Of a stretch of 64,000 nt of DNA, positions 54,501-62,663 are shown piece by piece. Location: NCBI RefSeq assembly GCF_900094575.1, contig NZ_FMAE01000003.1, positions 741,253 to 805,252 on the forward strand, written 5' to 3'. The stretch's first letter is position 1, and every line of letters starts with the position of its first letter. The position numbers were made by a program, and so were the translations under genes. Origin of the DNA: Bradyrhizobium yuanmingense (GTDB lineage Bacteria > Pseudomonadota > Alphaproteobacteria > Rhizobiales > Xanthobacteraceae). The notes beneath the pieces were generated by a model. It did no database searches. It worked only from the letters and a program-made list of their open reading frames with translations, and was not told the origin of the DNA.

Positions 54501-55148
54501 GGCCTCGGCGAGGCGGAAAGGCAGGACATCGACGCGCTGATCCACATGCTGCAAGGTAACCTGGAAAAGATCGTGCAGCACGGAACGCGCGCCGATTCCA
54601 TTGTCAAGAATATGCTTCTGCACTCCCGCGAGGGGTCCGGCGAACGCCGCGCGGCGGAGATCAACGCCATCCTCGAAGAAAGTCTCAACCTGGCCTATCA
54701 CGGAGCGCGCGCTGAAAAAGCCGGCTTCAATATCACGCTTGAAAGAAAACTCGATCCGTCTGCGGGAGCGCTCGAGCTGTATCCGCAGGAAATCACGCGG
54801 GTGTTCCTCAATCTGGTTTCAAACGGTTTCTACGCTGCCAGCAAACAAAAGGAGGTCGTCGGTGACGGCTTCGAGCCAAGGCTGCGTGCCACGACCACAG
54901 ACCTCGGCGGCGCCGTTGAAATTCGCATTCGCGACAATGGCACCGGCATCCCGGCCGAAGTCAGAGAGAAGATATTCAATCCATTCTTCACGACCAAGCC
55001 GGCCGGCGAAGGAACTGGCCTTGGCCTTTCGATCTGCCACGACATCATTGTGAAGCAGCACGGCGGCAGCATCGAGGTCGATACCGAGCCGGGCGAATAT
55101 ACCGAGTTCATCATTACGCTGCCGCGTACGCGGGCGGCACCATTGTAG
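51582..55148 (+). CDS. histidine kinase with five tandem GAF domains
   Basis: 1188 residues, soluble. A short coiled coil is followed by five GAF modules at about 45-190, 222-370, 402-548, 580-726 and 752-905. Each is introduced by a near-identical linker TATADVLKVISRS (at 31, 208, 387, 566, 736), a spacing of 170-179. Then the HisKA domain with phosphoacceptor H943 (AGIAHEIKNPLNFVNNF) and an ATPase with N box NLVSNGFYAA, DNGTGIP, FFTTKP and GTGLGLSI. The start ATG at 51582 is preferred to TTG 51540. A response regulator follows by 14 bases, so this is a two-component pair. GAF ligands unknown. Confidence 0.92.
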   Translation: MAALPQDVVADLQQENARLLAELRAAQDRETATADILKIIASSPSEVKPVFDAIARRANALLGGFSTTVFRFIDGNAHLAAFTPTNSAADEALMKMFPRPIADFESFARTEAGKVVPTPDTEALTNEIKFIARARGFRSMLFVPLATGGVVIGMISVTRAEPGAFAPHHVQLLQTFADQAVIAIENVRLFDEVQARTDDLRESLQQQTATADVLKVISRSAFDLQTVLDTLTESAASLCGADMAAIVRQDADGAYSHATRYNFSPEWAKVSAGVRLNAGRGSLVGRVLLCGKAVQIPDALVDPDYAYPEQQRAGGYRTLLGVPLLRSGETIGVLFLGRKTVNSFTDKQIDLVSTFADQAVIAIENVRLFDEVQAKTRDLAESLQQQTATADVLKVISRSTFDLQTVLDTLVDSAARLCEAEMAFIMRREGDEYQAGAAVGFSDDYIAFLQAHPIAPGRRTVTGRAVLERRPVQILDVAADPEYGLQESITIAGQRTALGVPLLRENEPIGAIVIARKRVQPFTEKQIELVATFADQAVIAIENARLLKELRERTEDLSESLRQQTATADVLKVISRSAFDLPNVLETLVSSAARLCGDPRAAIYLIRDGLLHLEASHNNPPEWVALRKSQPLAPSRDTPSGRAALTGRVDHVADLMKDPDFSRHDLARIGGYRATLNIPLIREGTSIGVLSLARPEPGPFTQRQIEIVQTFADQAVIAIGNVRLFEQLNESLERQTATSEVLEIISASSGALTPVFHKMLENATRICGAGFGTMNLYEEGGFRTVALHNAPQAYVDTRLYQNIRPHPASGLGTVEKSHQTVHIDDIRTQPPYIEGNPNVRALADLAGARTVVIVPMLKEDELIGTITIFRQEVKPFTDKQIELVSNFAHQGVIAIENARLLNELRERTMELSQSLEELRNTQDRLIQTEKLASLGQLTAGIAHEIKNPLNFVNNFAALSSELTDELGDALRSAGLGEAERQDIDALIHMLQGNLEKIVQHGTRADSIVKNMLLHSREGSGERRAAEINAILEESLNLAYHGARAEKAGFNITLERKLDPSAGALELYPQEITRVFLNLVSNGFYAASKQKEVVGDGFEPRLRATTTDLGGAVEIRIRDNGTGIPAEVREKIFNPFFTTKPAGEGTGLGLSICHDIIVKQHGGSIEVDTEPGEYTEFIITLPRTRAAPL

Positions 55149-55162
55149 AGCGGAGGCAGAAA

Positions 55163-55552
55163 TTGAGCGTCTATATCATGGTGGTCGACGACGAGCCCGA
55201 TGTCGAGGCGCTGTTCCGCCAGCAGTTTCGGCGCGATCTGCGCGCCGGTCGTTTTCTGATGGAGTTTGTATCCTCGGCGCCCCTGGCCTTGCAGCGCGCG
55301 GCCGAGATTGCGGATGCCACCCTGATTCTGATCCTGTCCGACATCAATATGCCCGGAATGAGCGGACTGGAGATGCTGCCTATCGTGCGCTCGGCCCGCC
55401 CCGATGTGCCTGTTATCATGATCACGGCCTACGGTGATGCCGAGACCAAACGCAAGGCGCTGGAGAAGGGCGCCGCCGACCTGTTGACCAAGCCAATCGA
55501 CTTCGCCGCGCTGCGCCAGGAGATCGATGCGAGGCTTGAGCAGGCCGCATGA
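55163..55552 (+). CDS. single-domain response regulator
   Basis: 129 residues of receiver domain only, with TTG start after CGGAGG, 14 bases behind the five-GAF kinase. Phosphoacceptor D60 in LILSDINMPGMSG, acidic pair VVDDEPD (9-10), T88 in VIMITAYGD and K110 in LLTKPIDF. With no output domain it would pass the signal on by protein contact or phosphotransfer, for example to a phosphatase or a DNA-binding partner elsewhere. Confidence 0.92.
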   Translation: MSVYIMVVDDEPDVEALFRQQFRRDLRAGRFLMEFVSSAPLALQRAAEIADATLILILSDINMPGMSGLEMLPIVRSARPDVPVIMITAYGDAETKRKALEKGAADLLTKPIDFAALRQEIDARLEQAA

Positions 55553-55670
55553 TTGCAACCGTTGCCGGTGGCAAACCAGAGCGGCTCGCAAAGTGAAGCT
55601 GTTGCAGACGCCACTCCAATTGAGGGCATGCATCCTCCGTCAATCTTCGTCAGAAAATCGGAGATTCAAA

Positions 55671-56510
55671 ATGAAGACGCTCCTGGTCCCGCTTCAGAAT
55701 ATTCCGATGATGACAGCCACGCTCGCTGTGGCCGTAGGCCTAGTGCGTCGCTCCGGCGCCTATATCGAAGGTTTTCCACTCCGGTTCGGCATCCCTCAAT
55801 ATGCGGCCGCCGAGTTGGCCACCGGCATTCTCCTGGACACGTATCAAGTGAAGAGCGAAGCCGAACTGAACGACATGCGCAACTTTTTCGAAGCATTCAT
55901 GCTGAAGCATGATGTTCCCCGCGCCACCGCAGGGTCGAACCCGCCTTGCTTCGGCTGGCTGGAGACCGCGCCTGAGGGCGAAGACTTTGTCGGAAGTTAT
56001 GGGCGCGCTTTCGATCTGATCGTGATGGCGCGATCCGACGTTGATGCTGCGGGCCCTCACCGCCGCGCGATTGAGTCCGCGCTGTTTGAGAGCGGCAGGC
56101 CCGTTCTGCTGGCCCCGTCGAATGCACCAAGAAGCGTCGCAACAAACATCATGATCCACTGGAACGGGAGTACCGAGCAAGCTCGGGCAAACGCATTTGC
56201 CATGCCGCTGCTTCGTCTGGCCGAAAGGGTATCGGTCCTGACCGTTGTCGGCGGCCAAGCGGTGCCAGGACCGTCTGCCGGTCAGATCGCTCGGCAACTC
56301 CAATACAATGGCATTGCGGCCAGCTTGATCAGCGTTGAGCTGGACGGGCGCGAAACTGGTGAGGCGGTCCTCGATGCCGCCAGGGCACACGGTTGCGATC
56401 TATTGATCAAAGGAGCCTTCACCCGCACGCGGCTACGGCAGATGATATTCGGTGGAGCGACCAGCTATATCATGGAGCACGCGGATATCCCCGTCCTTAT
56501 GGCTCACTAG
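55671..56510 (+). CDS. UspA-family universal stress protein (two-domain)
   Basis: 279 residues from the ATG at 55671, with GGAG before it. The N-terminal half (MKTLLVPLQNIPMMTATLAV) and C-terminal half (ATNIMIHWNGSTEQARANAF, DLLIKGAFTRTRLRQMIFGG, TSYIMEHADIPVLMAH) are both Usp-like; the end resembles the GxxGS nucleotide site only weakly, with GGATSY in its place. It probably binds ATP or a ligand under stress. It stands 118 bases after the response regulator and might belong to the same regulon, but not clearly to the same transcript. Confidence 0.85.
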   Translation: MKTLLVPLQNIPMMTATLAVAVGLVRRSGAYIEGFPLRFGIPQYAAAELATGILLDTYQVKSEAELNDMRNFFEAFMLKHDVPRATAGSNPPCFGWLETAPEGEDFVGSYGRAFDLIVMARSDVDAAGPHRRAIESALFESGRPVLLAPSNAPRSVATNIMIHWNGSTEQARANAFAMPLLRLAERVSVLTVVGGQAVPGPSAGQIARQLQYNGIAASLISVELDGRETGEAVLDAARAHGCDLLIKGAFTRTRLRQMIFGGATSYIMEHADIPVLMAH

Positions 56511-56579
56511 CGCGCAAAAGGCCTGGTTTTGTCGCCATTGATGAGGCAAAAATCCATTGCTTCACAGAGCGACCGGCGC

Positions 56580-57122
56580 ATGGCTTTGGCTATTAACATT
56601 CGGTCCGACCATTCCTCCGCAGAGCGGATCGGAGCCTTGTGGGATGAAGTTGCCGCGTTTGAGAGCCAGCCTTCGATGAGGGGTCTCGGCTATCGGCCGC
56701 ATTTTACATTCGCCATTTATGATGCGCCCGAGATTACCGCGAAGACCGCGTGGGAGACCATGCTCCGCGCGGTTGGAGGCGAAGGGCCATTGCAGGTCGC
56801 GTTCAAGCGAATTCGTTGGTTCGCAGGTCCGCCGCTCGTGCTCTGGGCGGAGCCGGAGTTCGATGACACGCTCGTCAGGTGGCACGCCTCGATCAGCGCT
56901 GCAATCGATCCCGCCTTTTGTCGGCTGCATTATCGGCCCGAAAACTGGCGACCTCATTGCACGCTCGGCACACAAATCGCCGACGCAAAGCGCGATGACG
57001 CGATCGCCTTCGCGCAGTCATTCAACGGGAGCATCAGCGTGCTGTTCGACGTCGTGGACTGCGTTACTTTTCCGCCCGTGCGCGTGGTTGCGGAACAGAG
57101 ATTGCCGGTTCGGGCTCTGTGA
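56580..57122 (+). CDS. 2H phosphoesterase (2'-5' RNA ligase-like) protein
   Basis: About 180 residues with the two H-x-T/S motifs of the 2H family: PHFTFAIY (near residue 40) and PHCTLGT (near residue 130). RPENWRPHCTLG is the family's usual context. These enzymes open or close 2',3'-cyclic or 2'-5' phosphodiester bonds in RNA. The start is uncertain: ATG 56580 (used) or ATG 56541 with 13 extra residues. No clear ribosome site. It may be cotranscribed with the Usp gene 69 bases upstream. Confidence 0.78.
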   Translation: MALAINIRSDHSSAERIGALWDEVAAFESQPSMRGLGYRPHFTFAIYDAPEITAKTAWETMLRAVGGEGPLQVAFKRIRWFAGPPLVLWAEPEFDDTLVRWHASISAAIDPAFCRLHYRPENWRPHCTLGTQIADAKRDDAIAFAQSFNGSISVLFDVVDCVTFPPVRVVAEQRLPVRAL

Positions 57123-57150
57123 AGTGGTGATCATTCGTCGAGCCCGCAGA

Positions 57151-57582
57151 TTATTTGTAATCGATCCGGATCGAGCCGACCTTCTCATCGTGCCGGATGA
57201 AGCCTCCCTCGATCCCTGGCATCATCGCAATTTCGACGACGTTGCTCCCGCGCCAGCTGGGCAGTATCTCCGCGTGACCGGCGAAGCCGAGGAATGCGTG
57301 GTTGCGATCGGGTGAAAAGGTCCGGTCCATCGGCGCGATACTCGCATATGTGGAATCCGGTACCGTTGCGTTGCATTCCTGCCTGAAGACGAACACGGCC
57401 CTGGTGCCGTCGGGCGACCGCGTCGAGCTCAGGACCACGTTGCGGCAGCTGGCGAACCCTTCGAGTGCGAACCAGATGAGACCAACCATGGCCGCGACTC
57501 CGATGCCGGCCACAGCAAGCACCGCGATCGCGTTTCGTATCCAGAGTTTCGAAGGGGGACGAGGGAGTGTCATCCAGCTCAT
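57151..57582 (-). CDS. membrane-anchored protein, unknown function
   Basis: 143 residues with one membrane span near residues 17-40 (NAIAVLAVAGIGVAAMVGLI) and a periplasmic part containing two cysteines (SCRNVVLSST, QECNATVPDS) that could form a disulfide, then GGSIRIDYK-like end (EKVGSIRIDYK). I recall similar 'hypothetical' proteins near stress genes but no name. The gene is convergent with the 2H protein gene (28 bases). The 292 bases from its start to the tRNA show no gene. Confidence 0.65.
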   Translation of the reverse strand: MSWMTLPRPPSKLWIRNAIAVLAVAGIGVAAMVGLIWFALEGFASCRNVVLSSTRSPDGTRAVFVFRQECNATVPDSTYASIAPMDRTFSPDRNHAFLGFAGHAEILPSWRGSNVVEIAMMPGIEGGFIRHDEKVGSIRIDYK

Positions 57583-57874
57583 CCCTGAATCTCTAAGCCG
57601 GCGATGCCGTGCGGGCCCTCAGGCGCAGCATGCTCATCAAGCGTGCGCCCCTCCCGATCATGCCATCATGCCCCTGTTTTGCCCGACGGAGCAAGGAAAA
57701 TTCGGAAAAGTCGTAAACCTTTGATCCGACTGAGGTCGGCTACTGTGCATGGGGTTGTTTTCGAATTTTTGACAGAGCGGAAGGCCCCGGTCCGTCTACG
57801 CTCTTTGAGCTACGCCGGACACGCTTCGCTACCATTGGGGGTGGCTGCGCCACGCGAAGCCTCTTGGCGAAGCG

Positions 57875-57949
57875 TGGTGGGCGCACAAGGGATCGAACCT
57901 TGGACCTCTCCCGTGTGAAGGGAACGCTCTCCCGCTGAGCTATGCGCCC
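57875..57949 (-). tRNA. tRNA-Val (anticodon CAC)
   Basis: Minus-strand cloverleaf: acceptor GGGCGCA / TGCGCCC, D-arm GCTCAGCGGGAGAGC, anticodon arm TTCCC-TTCACAC-GGGAG with anticodon CAC (reads GTG), T-arm with GGTTCGATCC, discriminator A and an encoded CCA. 72 nucleotides plus CCA. A stem-forming sequence (ccacgc / gcgtgg) follows the gene. I saw no flanking direct repeats or integrase to suggest an attachment site. Confidence 0.95.
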
Positions 57950-58109
57950 GGGACCATCATGCAGGCGGCCGCAACCTTGGGCCGGCCGGCACATCGGAGC
58001 CCGCGATTTAGAAGTGCCGGCCCAAGGTGTCAAGTTTTCAAGCCGTCGCCGGGGCGGAAAACCTTGGTCAGGTCGCGCCTTCCGCAGGGGAAGCCGGATT
58101 TTTGGCCGG

Positions 58110-59423
58110 TTACGCGCCCTGCTGGCGGGCGCGGGAGGCGTGGGCCTGGAGCGCGCGGATGCGCTCGGCGAGCGTTCCGCCGCCTTCGGGCAGGCGGGGC
58201 GCAGAACCGCTGCTGGTCGCGGCGCCGTTGGTCGCGGCATCGTTGGCCGGGCGCGGCGCCGGCTTCGGCGGCTGGCCGGCCTCGGCCGCGAGCAGCGCCT
58301 CGATCGGCGAGTTCGGGCCTTCGAGCTGCATCGCGAGTTTTGCCACCTCGGCCGCGATGTCGTTGATGCGCTCGCGCAGAAGCGCGTTCTCCATGCGCTC
58401 GGTCGCCCAGGAACTCTCGGCCTGCTGCTGGATCGCGTTGATGTCGCGCTGGAGTTTCGCGCGTTCGTCGCGTGCGCTGCGCAGCTGCTCCTCCAGCGCG
58501 GCCTTTTCCGCGCGCAGCTGCTCCATCGCAGCCGACGACTTGCCGCCGCTGAGGCCCGCGATCTCGACGCGCAGCTCCTTGATGGTGCGCTCGTTGGCCT
58601 CGTTGGCCTGGCGCAGCTGGTTGTTCTCGTAGTCGCGCTCGGCGAGCAGCTTGCCCTGCGTGGCAAGGCGTCCTTCGAGATCGGCGACGCGGCTCGACAG
58701 CATCTCGGCCTCCTTGACCTGCACGATGAGCTGGCGGTCGAGCTCGGTGACGCGCTGGCTCAGATTCTCGACGCGGCCGCGCGCCTCGCCGAGCTCGCGC
58801 GAGGCGGTCTCGGATTCGGTGCGCTCCTGTGCGAGGCGCGCTTGCGTGGCGGCAAATTCCTTCTCGGCATCGCCGACCCGGTGCTTCAATTCCTCGATCT
58901 GCGCGCGCACTGCGACCAGCTCGACCTGGCGGCTCTCCGCCATCATCGAGCGGTCGGACAGTTCGGAGTTGATCTTGGCGAGCTCGGCCTGCTTGTCCGT
59001 CAACGCGATCTCGGCTTCGCGCAAGGACGCCGTCTTGGCGGCGAATTCCTCCTCAGTGGCGCGGAGCTGCTCCTTCACCGCCTTCTCGCGCGCCTCCAGC
59101 GCGAAGATGGTGGCGTTCTTCTCGCCGAGCTCGATCTTCATGCGGTTGATGGCGTCGCTCTTCTTGCCGAGCTCGGCGAGCTGGCTCGTGGTCTTGTTCT
59201 TGAGCTGCTCGACGCTCATCTCGAGCCGCCGCGCGGACATGGCGAATTCGGCGCGGAGCTGGTCCTTGTCGGCCTGGATCTCGGCCATCGATAGCGGGGT
59301 GGCGGCCTCGAGCCGGCGCGTGGTCAGGCGCACCGCGCGGTTATGCACCAGCGGCACGATCGCAAGCCCGCACAGCATCGAGAGCAGGAAACCGATCGCC
59401 AGGTACATGATCGGTTCGACCAT
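58110..59423 (-). CDS. long coiled-coil membrane protein, unknown function
   Basis: 437 residues: one N-terminal membrane span (IMYLAIGFLLSMLCGLAIVP), then a nearly continuous coiled coil from about 50 to 370 (for example ELGEKNATIFALEAREKAVK, VTELDRQLIVQVKEAEMLSS, EKAALEEQLRSARDERAKLQ), and a disordered Pro/Ala tail. Such proteins in alphaproteobacteria are often described only as hypothetical; an envelope or cell-division scaffold role would fit the shape but is not shown. It is upstream of eipA on the minus strand but not obviously in the same transcript (120-base gap). Confidence 0.75.
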   Translation of the reverse strand: MVEPIMYLAIGFLLSMLCGLAIVPLVHNRAVRLTTRRLEAATPLSMAEIQADKDQLRAEFAMSARRLEMSVEQLKNKTTSQLAELGKKSDAINRMKIELGEKNATIFALEAREKAVKEQLRATEEEFAAKTASLREAEIALTDKQAELAKINSELSDRSMMAESRQVELVAVRAQIEELKHRVGDAEKEFAATQARLAQERTESETASRELGEARGRVENLSQRVTELDRQLIVQVKEAEMLSSRVADLEGRLATQGKLLAERDYENNQLRQANEANERTIKELRVEIAGLSGGKSSAAMEQLRAEKAALEEQLRSARDERAKLQRDINAIQQQAESSWATERMENALLRERINDIAAEVAKLAMQLEGPNSPIEALLAAEAGQPPKPAPRPANDAATNGAATSSGSAPRLPEGGGTLAERIRALQAHASRARQQGA

Positions 59424-59543
59424 GGGCCAGAACTCCCAAGCTTAAGGAAAAATTCACCAACGACAATGCCATGGCGGGCCGGCAGAAAGCCAGCCCCGCT
59501 CTGTCGTTAACCTTGATCGGTGGGCAGTGGGGAGGACGTGGGC

Positions 59544-60149
59544 CTAGAACGGGTTCCAGGTCGCCCGCGGGGTGTATTTGAGATAGCCGATATTGGCGCC
59601 GAGGCGCAGGCCGAGCCCGGAGCGGATCGGCACCAGCACGATGTTGTTGGAGGTCAGCGCCGTCATGCCGAAGCCGCCGATGATGTAGGCCGAGCCGTCG
59701 ATGCCGGCGAAGCGCTGGTAGATCGCGTTGGTGGCCGGCAGGTTGTAGACCAGCGTCATGGTGCGGGCGCCGTCGCCGCCCCAGTCGAAGCCGAGCGAGG
59801 GGCCCTGCCAATAGACGCGCAAGTCGCCGGCGTTCTTGGTGTAGAGCGTGCCCTCGCCGTAGCGCAGGCCGGCGACGAAGGCGCCGGAGCCTTCCTCACC
59901 AAGGATGTAGCCGTTCGGCAGGCCCCATTGGCTGACCGCCTTCTCGATGATCGAGGCGAGCCCGCGCGAGACGTTGCCGAAGAAGCGATGGCCGGCGGTG
60001 ACGAGCTCGTCCGGCCCATAGGTATTGGGCGTCGGGGTCCGCTGCGGCGGCGGCAGGTCAGGCGGCGGCGCCTGCTGGGCGGAGGCCGGCACGATCCAGC
60101 CGATCATCGCGGCAAGCGCGAGCGCAGCAAGGCGTGATGCGAAAGTCAT
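59544..60149 (-). CDS. eipA: EipA family (DUF1134) periplasmic envelope protein
   Basis: 201 residues with a signal peptide (LAALALAAMIGWIVPASAQQ), a Pro-rich linker and the DUF1134 beta-barrel domain (LVTAGHRFFGNVSRGLASII, GLPNGYILGEEGSGAFVAGL, TMTLVYNLPATNAIYQRFAG, GLGLRLGANIGYLKYTPRA). Brucella EipA is a described DUF1134 protein needed for envelope integrity and under CtrA control there. The name is by family. A TTAA-N7-CCAA motif lies upstream (60184-60198), reading TTGG-N7-TTAA on the gene strand, a weak CtrA-like match. Confidence 0.88.
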   Translation of the reverse strand: MTFASRLAALALAAMIGWIVPASAQQAPPPDLPPPQRTPTPNTYGPDELVTAGHRFFGNVSRGLASIIEKAVSQWGLPNGYILGEEGSGAFVAGLRYGEGTLYTKNAGDLRVYWQGPSLGFDWGGDGARTMTLVYNLPATNAIYQRFAGIDGSAYIIGGFGMTALTSNNIVLVPIRSGLGLRLGANIGYLKYTPRATWNPF

Positions 60150-60240
60150 AAAAGAACCCCTGGTACCGAATCCGGTCGCTTCCTTAACCTCACGCCAACA
60201 GGCATGGCCCTAGGTTGCGCCGGATGTCCCCTCGACTCGG

Positions 60241-60774
60241 ATGTTATCCGCAGCAACTATGACGGCACAACGGCAGGAAGATAGCCCTTTGCGCCCCGGA
60301 ATTGCCTTGATCGCCCGCCGCCTCTGCCTGCTGGCGGGCATTTGGATCCTCGGTGCCGGCGGACCGACAGGGGCCGCCACCACCGAGCGGATCGTCGTCA
60401 ACCGCTTCAGCGGCGTCGCCATCGAGGGCTTCGACCCCGTCGCTTATTTCGTCGCCGGCGCGGCCGTGCAGGGGACGGCGGAGTTCGAGGCGAACCTCTG
60501 GGGGGCCGTCTGGCGCTTCCGGAACGAGGGCAACCGCGCCTCTTTCCAGGCCCATCCCGAAATCTACGGACCGCAATTCGGCGGCTACGATCCGGTCGAT
60601 ATCGCCCGCGGCGTCACCGTCCCCGCCAATCCGCATTTCTTCGCGATCGTGGCGCAGCGGCTCTATTTGTTCAGCCGGGAAGACAATCGCGACGCCTTCG
60701 TCGCCGATCCCGAGCGCTTCCTCTATGAGGTGGGCAAGCGCTGGCCGGCCCTGCAGGAGAAGCTCGGGCAGTAA
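60241..60774 (+). CDS. YHS domain protein, secreted
   Basis: About 177 residues with a signal segment (LIARRLCLLAGIWILGAGGP) and a YHS-type domain: IEGFDPVAYFVAGAAVQGTA, WRFRNEGNRASFQAHPEIYG, PQFGGYDPVDIARGVTV. Such domains occur in copper/metal-associated proteins, but no metal-binding cysteine pair is seen here. ATG 60241 or 60259 could be the start; neither has a clear ribosome site. It is convergent with cysQ (10-base gap). Exact role unknown. Confidence 0.8.
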   Translation: MLSAATMTAQRQEDSPLRPGIALIARRLCLLAGIWILGAGGPTGAATTERIVVNRFSGVAIEGFDPVAYFVAGAAVQGTAEFEANLWGAVWRFRNEGNRASFQAHPEIYGPQFGGYDPVDIARGVTVPANPHFFAIVAQRLYLFSREDNRDAFVADPERFLYEVGKRWPALQEKLGQ

Positions 60775-60784
60775 CGAGCCCTGG

Positions 60785-61615
60785 TCAGTCGCAGCCTACC
60801 GCCTGCGGGTCGCCCCACGCGATGAATTCCGGGATGATGAAGCCGGTATCGCTGCGCTGGCCAAATCGGAGCTCGCCGCCCTTGCCGTCGGTCACCTTGC
60901 CGCCGGCCGCGGTCACGACCGCGCAGCCGGCTCCGACGTCCCATTCCGAGGTCGGCCCGAAACGGGGATAGATGTCGGCGCCGCCTTCCGCGATGCGGCC
61001 GAATTTCACGGCCGAGCCGCACGTCATCCTGACGGCATTGGGCCTGTCGGCGATGAACGCCTCGCTTCTGGCATCGCCGTGCGAACGGCTCACTGCGGCG
61101 ATCCAAGGCTCCCCGCGCGCCGGCAGCTTGCGGGTGCGGATCGGCTCGGCGGCGGCGATCGTCGCGCCGTTGAACCTCACGCGCTCGGCACCGCGGCCGA
61201 CGGTGCCGCGCCAGAGCAGCCCGAGTGCGGGCGCGCTCACGATGCCGAGCACCGGCACGCCTGACGTCACGAGGGCAAGATTGACGGTGAACTCGTCGCG
61301 GCCGGCGACGAACTCCTTGGTCCCGTCGAGCGGATCGATCAGGAAGAAGCTGCCCTGGAACGGCGGGGAGGCGAGCTGGGTCCGCTCCTCCGACAGCGTC
61401 GGAACGTCGCCCGCGAGCTGCGCGAGTCCGTCCGCGATGATGCGGTCGGCGGCAAGGTCGGCCTCGGTCACCGGCGAGCCATCCTGCTTGCCGTCGATCC
61501 GCATGGCCGCGCGGTTGACGGCGAGGATCGCCTCGCCCGCCTTCACCACCAGCGCAGTCAGCGGCTCCATCAGGCCGGCAGCGGCCGCTCCGTCAATGAT
61601 CCGTTTCACCTGCAT
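60785..61615 (-). CDS. cysQ: 3'(2'),5'-bisphosphate nucleotidase CysQ
   Basis: 276 residues of the inositol monophosphatase superfamily. Metal-site motifs are LIDPLDGTKEFVAGRDEFTV (DPLDGT) and EWDVGAGCAVV near the end. DGSPVTEADLAADRII is the N-terminal metal motif. The KEF after DPLDGT is typical of CysQ, which removes PAP made in sulfate assimilation; a sorAB pair elsewhere in the window deals with the sulfite side but is not linked. The ATG at 61615 has only a weak ribosome site. Confidence 0.9.
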   Translation of the reverse strand: MQVKRIIDGAAAAGLMEPLTALVVKAGEAILAVNRAAMRIDGKQDGSPVTEADLAADRIIADGLAQLAGDVPTLSEERTQLASPPFQGSFFLIDPLDGTKEFVAGRDEFTVNLALVTSGVPVLGIVSAPALGLLWRGTVGRGAERVRFNGATIAAAEPIRTRKLPARGEPWIAAVSRSHGDARSEAFIADRPNAVRMTCGSAVKFGRIAEGGADIYPRFGPTSEWDVGAGCAVVTAAGGKVTDGKGGELRFGQRSDTGFIIPEFIAWGDPQAVGCD

Positions 61616-61813
61616 GCCTCATCTGTCGGCAATATCGTTCCTCGTCCACTGATTCGCCCCGATCGATTCGCCCGGGCTTATGGCCGCCTCGAACCGATCG
61701 CAAGCTAGCTGCCGCGGGGTTGCGAATGTTAGAACCCGCAGCATCCGTCAAGCATGCGTGATTCGCGGCGTCCAGCGCCGTGCAATTCCAGGAACCCTCC
61801 AGGACCCCATTAT

Positions 61814-62467
61814 ATGTCTGACGCTTCGTCGCCCGCGACCACTGCCGCTCCCGATATGCTCGAACTCGCCGCGCTGCTGTGCTCGCGGGTCTGCCACGAT
61901 CTCATCAGCCCCGTCGGCGCCATCGTCAACGGGCTCGAAGTGCTCGACGACGATCCCAAGCCCGAGGACCGCGAGTTCGCGCTCGACCTGATTCGCAAAA
62001 GCGCCAAGACGGCCTCCGCCCGGCTGCAGTTCTGCCGCCTTGCCTTCGGCGCGGCCGGCTCCTCCGGCGCGCAGATCGATCTCGGCGATGCCCACACCAT
62101 GGCGAAGGGCCATATCGAGGACGGCAAGTGCTCGATCACCTGGAATCTGCCGCGGCTGCTGCTGCCGAAGAACCGCGTCAAGCTGCTGCTCAACATGCTG
62201 GTCGTCGCCCAGCACACGATCCCGCGCGGCGGCATGCTGACGGTCGATCCGGTCGGCGAGGGCGAGGTGATGAGCTTTCGCATCACCGCGACCGGACACA
62301 ATGCACGCCTGCCGCAGAACATCTCCGAGCTCCTGAGCGGCGAGCGCGGGCCGGCTGCCGATGCGCATGCGATCCAGCCTTATTATACGCGGCTGCTCGC
62401 GCAGGCCTGCGGGCTCACCGTGACGCTCAAGCCGGAAGGCGAAGCCATCATCGTTACCGCTTCGTAA
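61814..62467 (+). CDS. chpT: histidine phosphotransferase ChpT
   Basis: 217 residues. The phosphoacceptor is H28 in LLCSRVCHDLISPVGAIVNG, the usual dimerisation/HPt-like start, followed by a degenerate ATPase-like domain (LLLPKNRVKLLLNMLVVAQH, MLTVDPVGEGEVMSFRITAT) that lacks the ATP-lid motifs. In Caulobacter and relatives ChpT passes phosphate from CckA to CtrA and CpdR. The start at 61814 gives MSDASSPATTAAPDMLELAA; the open frame further up is not used. cheA follows on the same strand (196-base gap). Confidence 0.92.
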   Translation: MSDASSPATTAAPDMLELAALLCSRVCHDLISPVGAIVNGLEVLDDDPKPEDREFALDLIRKSAKTASARLQFCRLAFGAAGSSGAQIDLGDAHTMAKGHIEDGKCSITWNLPRLLLPKNRVKLLLNMLVVAQHTIPRGGMLTVDPVGEGEVMSFRITATGHNARLPQNISELLSGERGPAADAHAIQPYYTRLLAQACGLTVTLKPEGEAIIVTAS

Positions 62468-62489
62468 ACGGCGCGTCGCGCCCGACCTC

Positions 62490-62504
62490 TTAATCGATTC
62501 TTTA
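62490..62504. promoter_or_regulatory. CtrA-like box TTAA-N7-TTTA between chpT and cheA
   Basis: TTAA, seven bases, TTTA: one mismatch to the CtrA consensus TTAA-N7-TTAA, located 23 bases after chpT and 160 bases before cheA. This is a weak match that could be chance. Confidence 0.3.
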
Positions 62505-62506
62505 CG

Positions 62507-62533
62507 AGGCGCTTCGGCTTGTTCGGAGCGCCT
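62507..62533 (+). terminator. hairpin after chpT
   Basis: aggcgct and agcgcct form a 7-pair stem with a 13-base loop, followed by tatctctttg. It is a plausible weak terminator for chpT, which would make cheA a separate transcript. Confidence 0.5.
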
Positions 62534-62663
62534 TATCTCTTTGTTGGTGCCGTTCTTTTGCACATACTCAACCAATATTAAACGCTTTGCGGTGAAGCTG
62601 GCCCCATTCCGAAATGGCGCATCACGCCTCGTGCGCGCCCTTCCTGTATGAAGGCCTGTTTTC

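Noticed and set aside
57875..57949. tRNA as integration site for an island
   Set aside because: No integrase, no repeat of the tRNA 3' end in the flanks and no shift in gene content.
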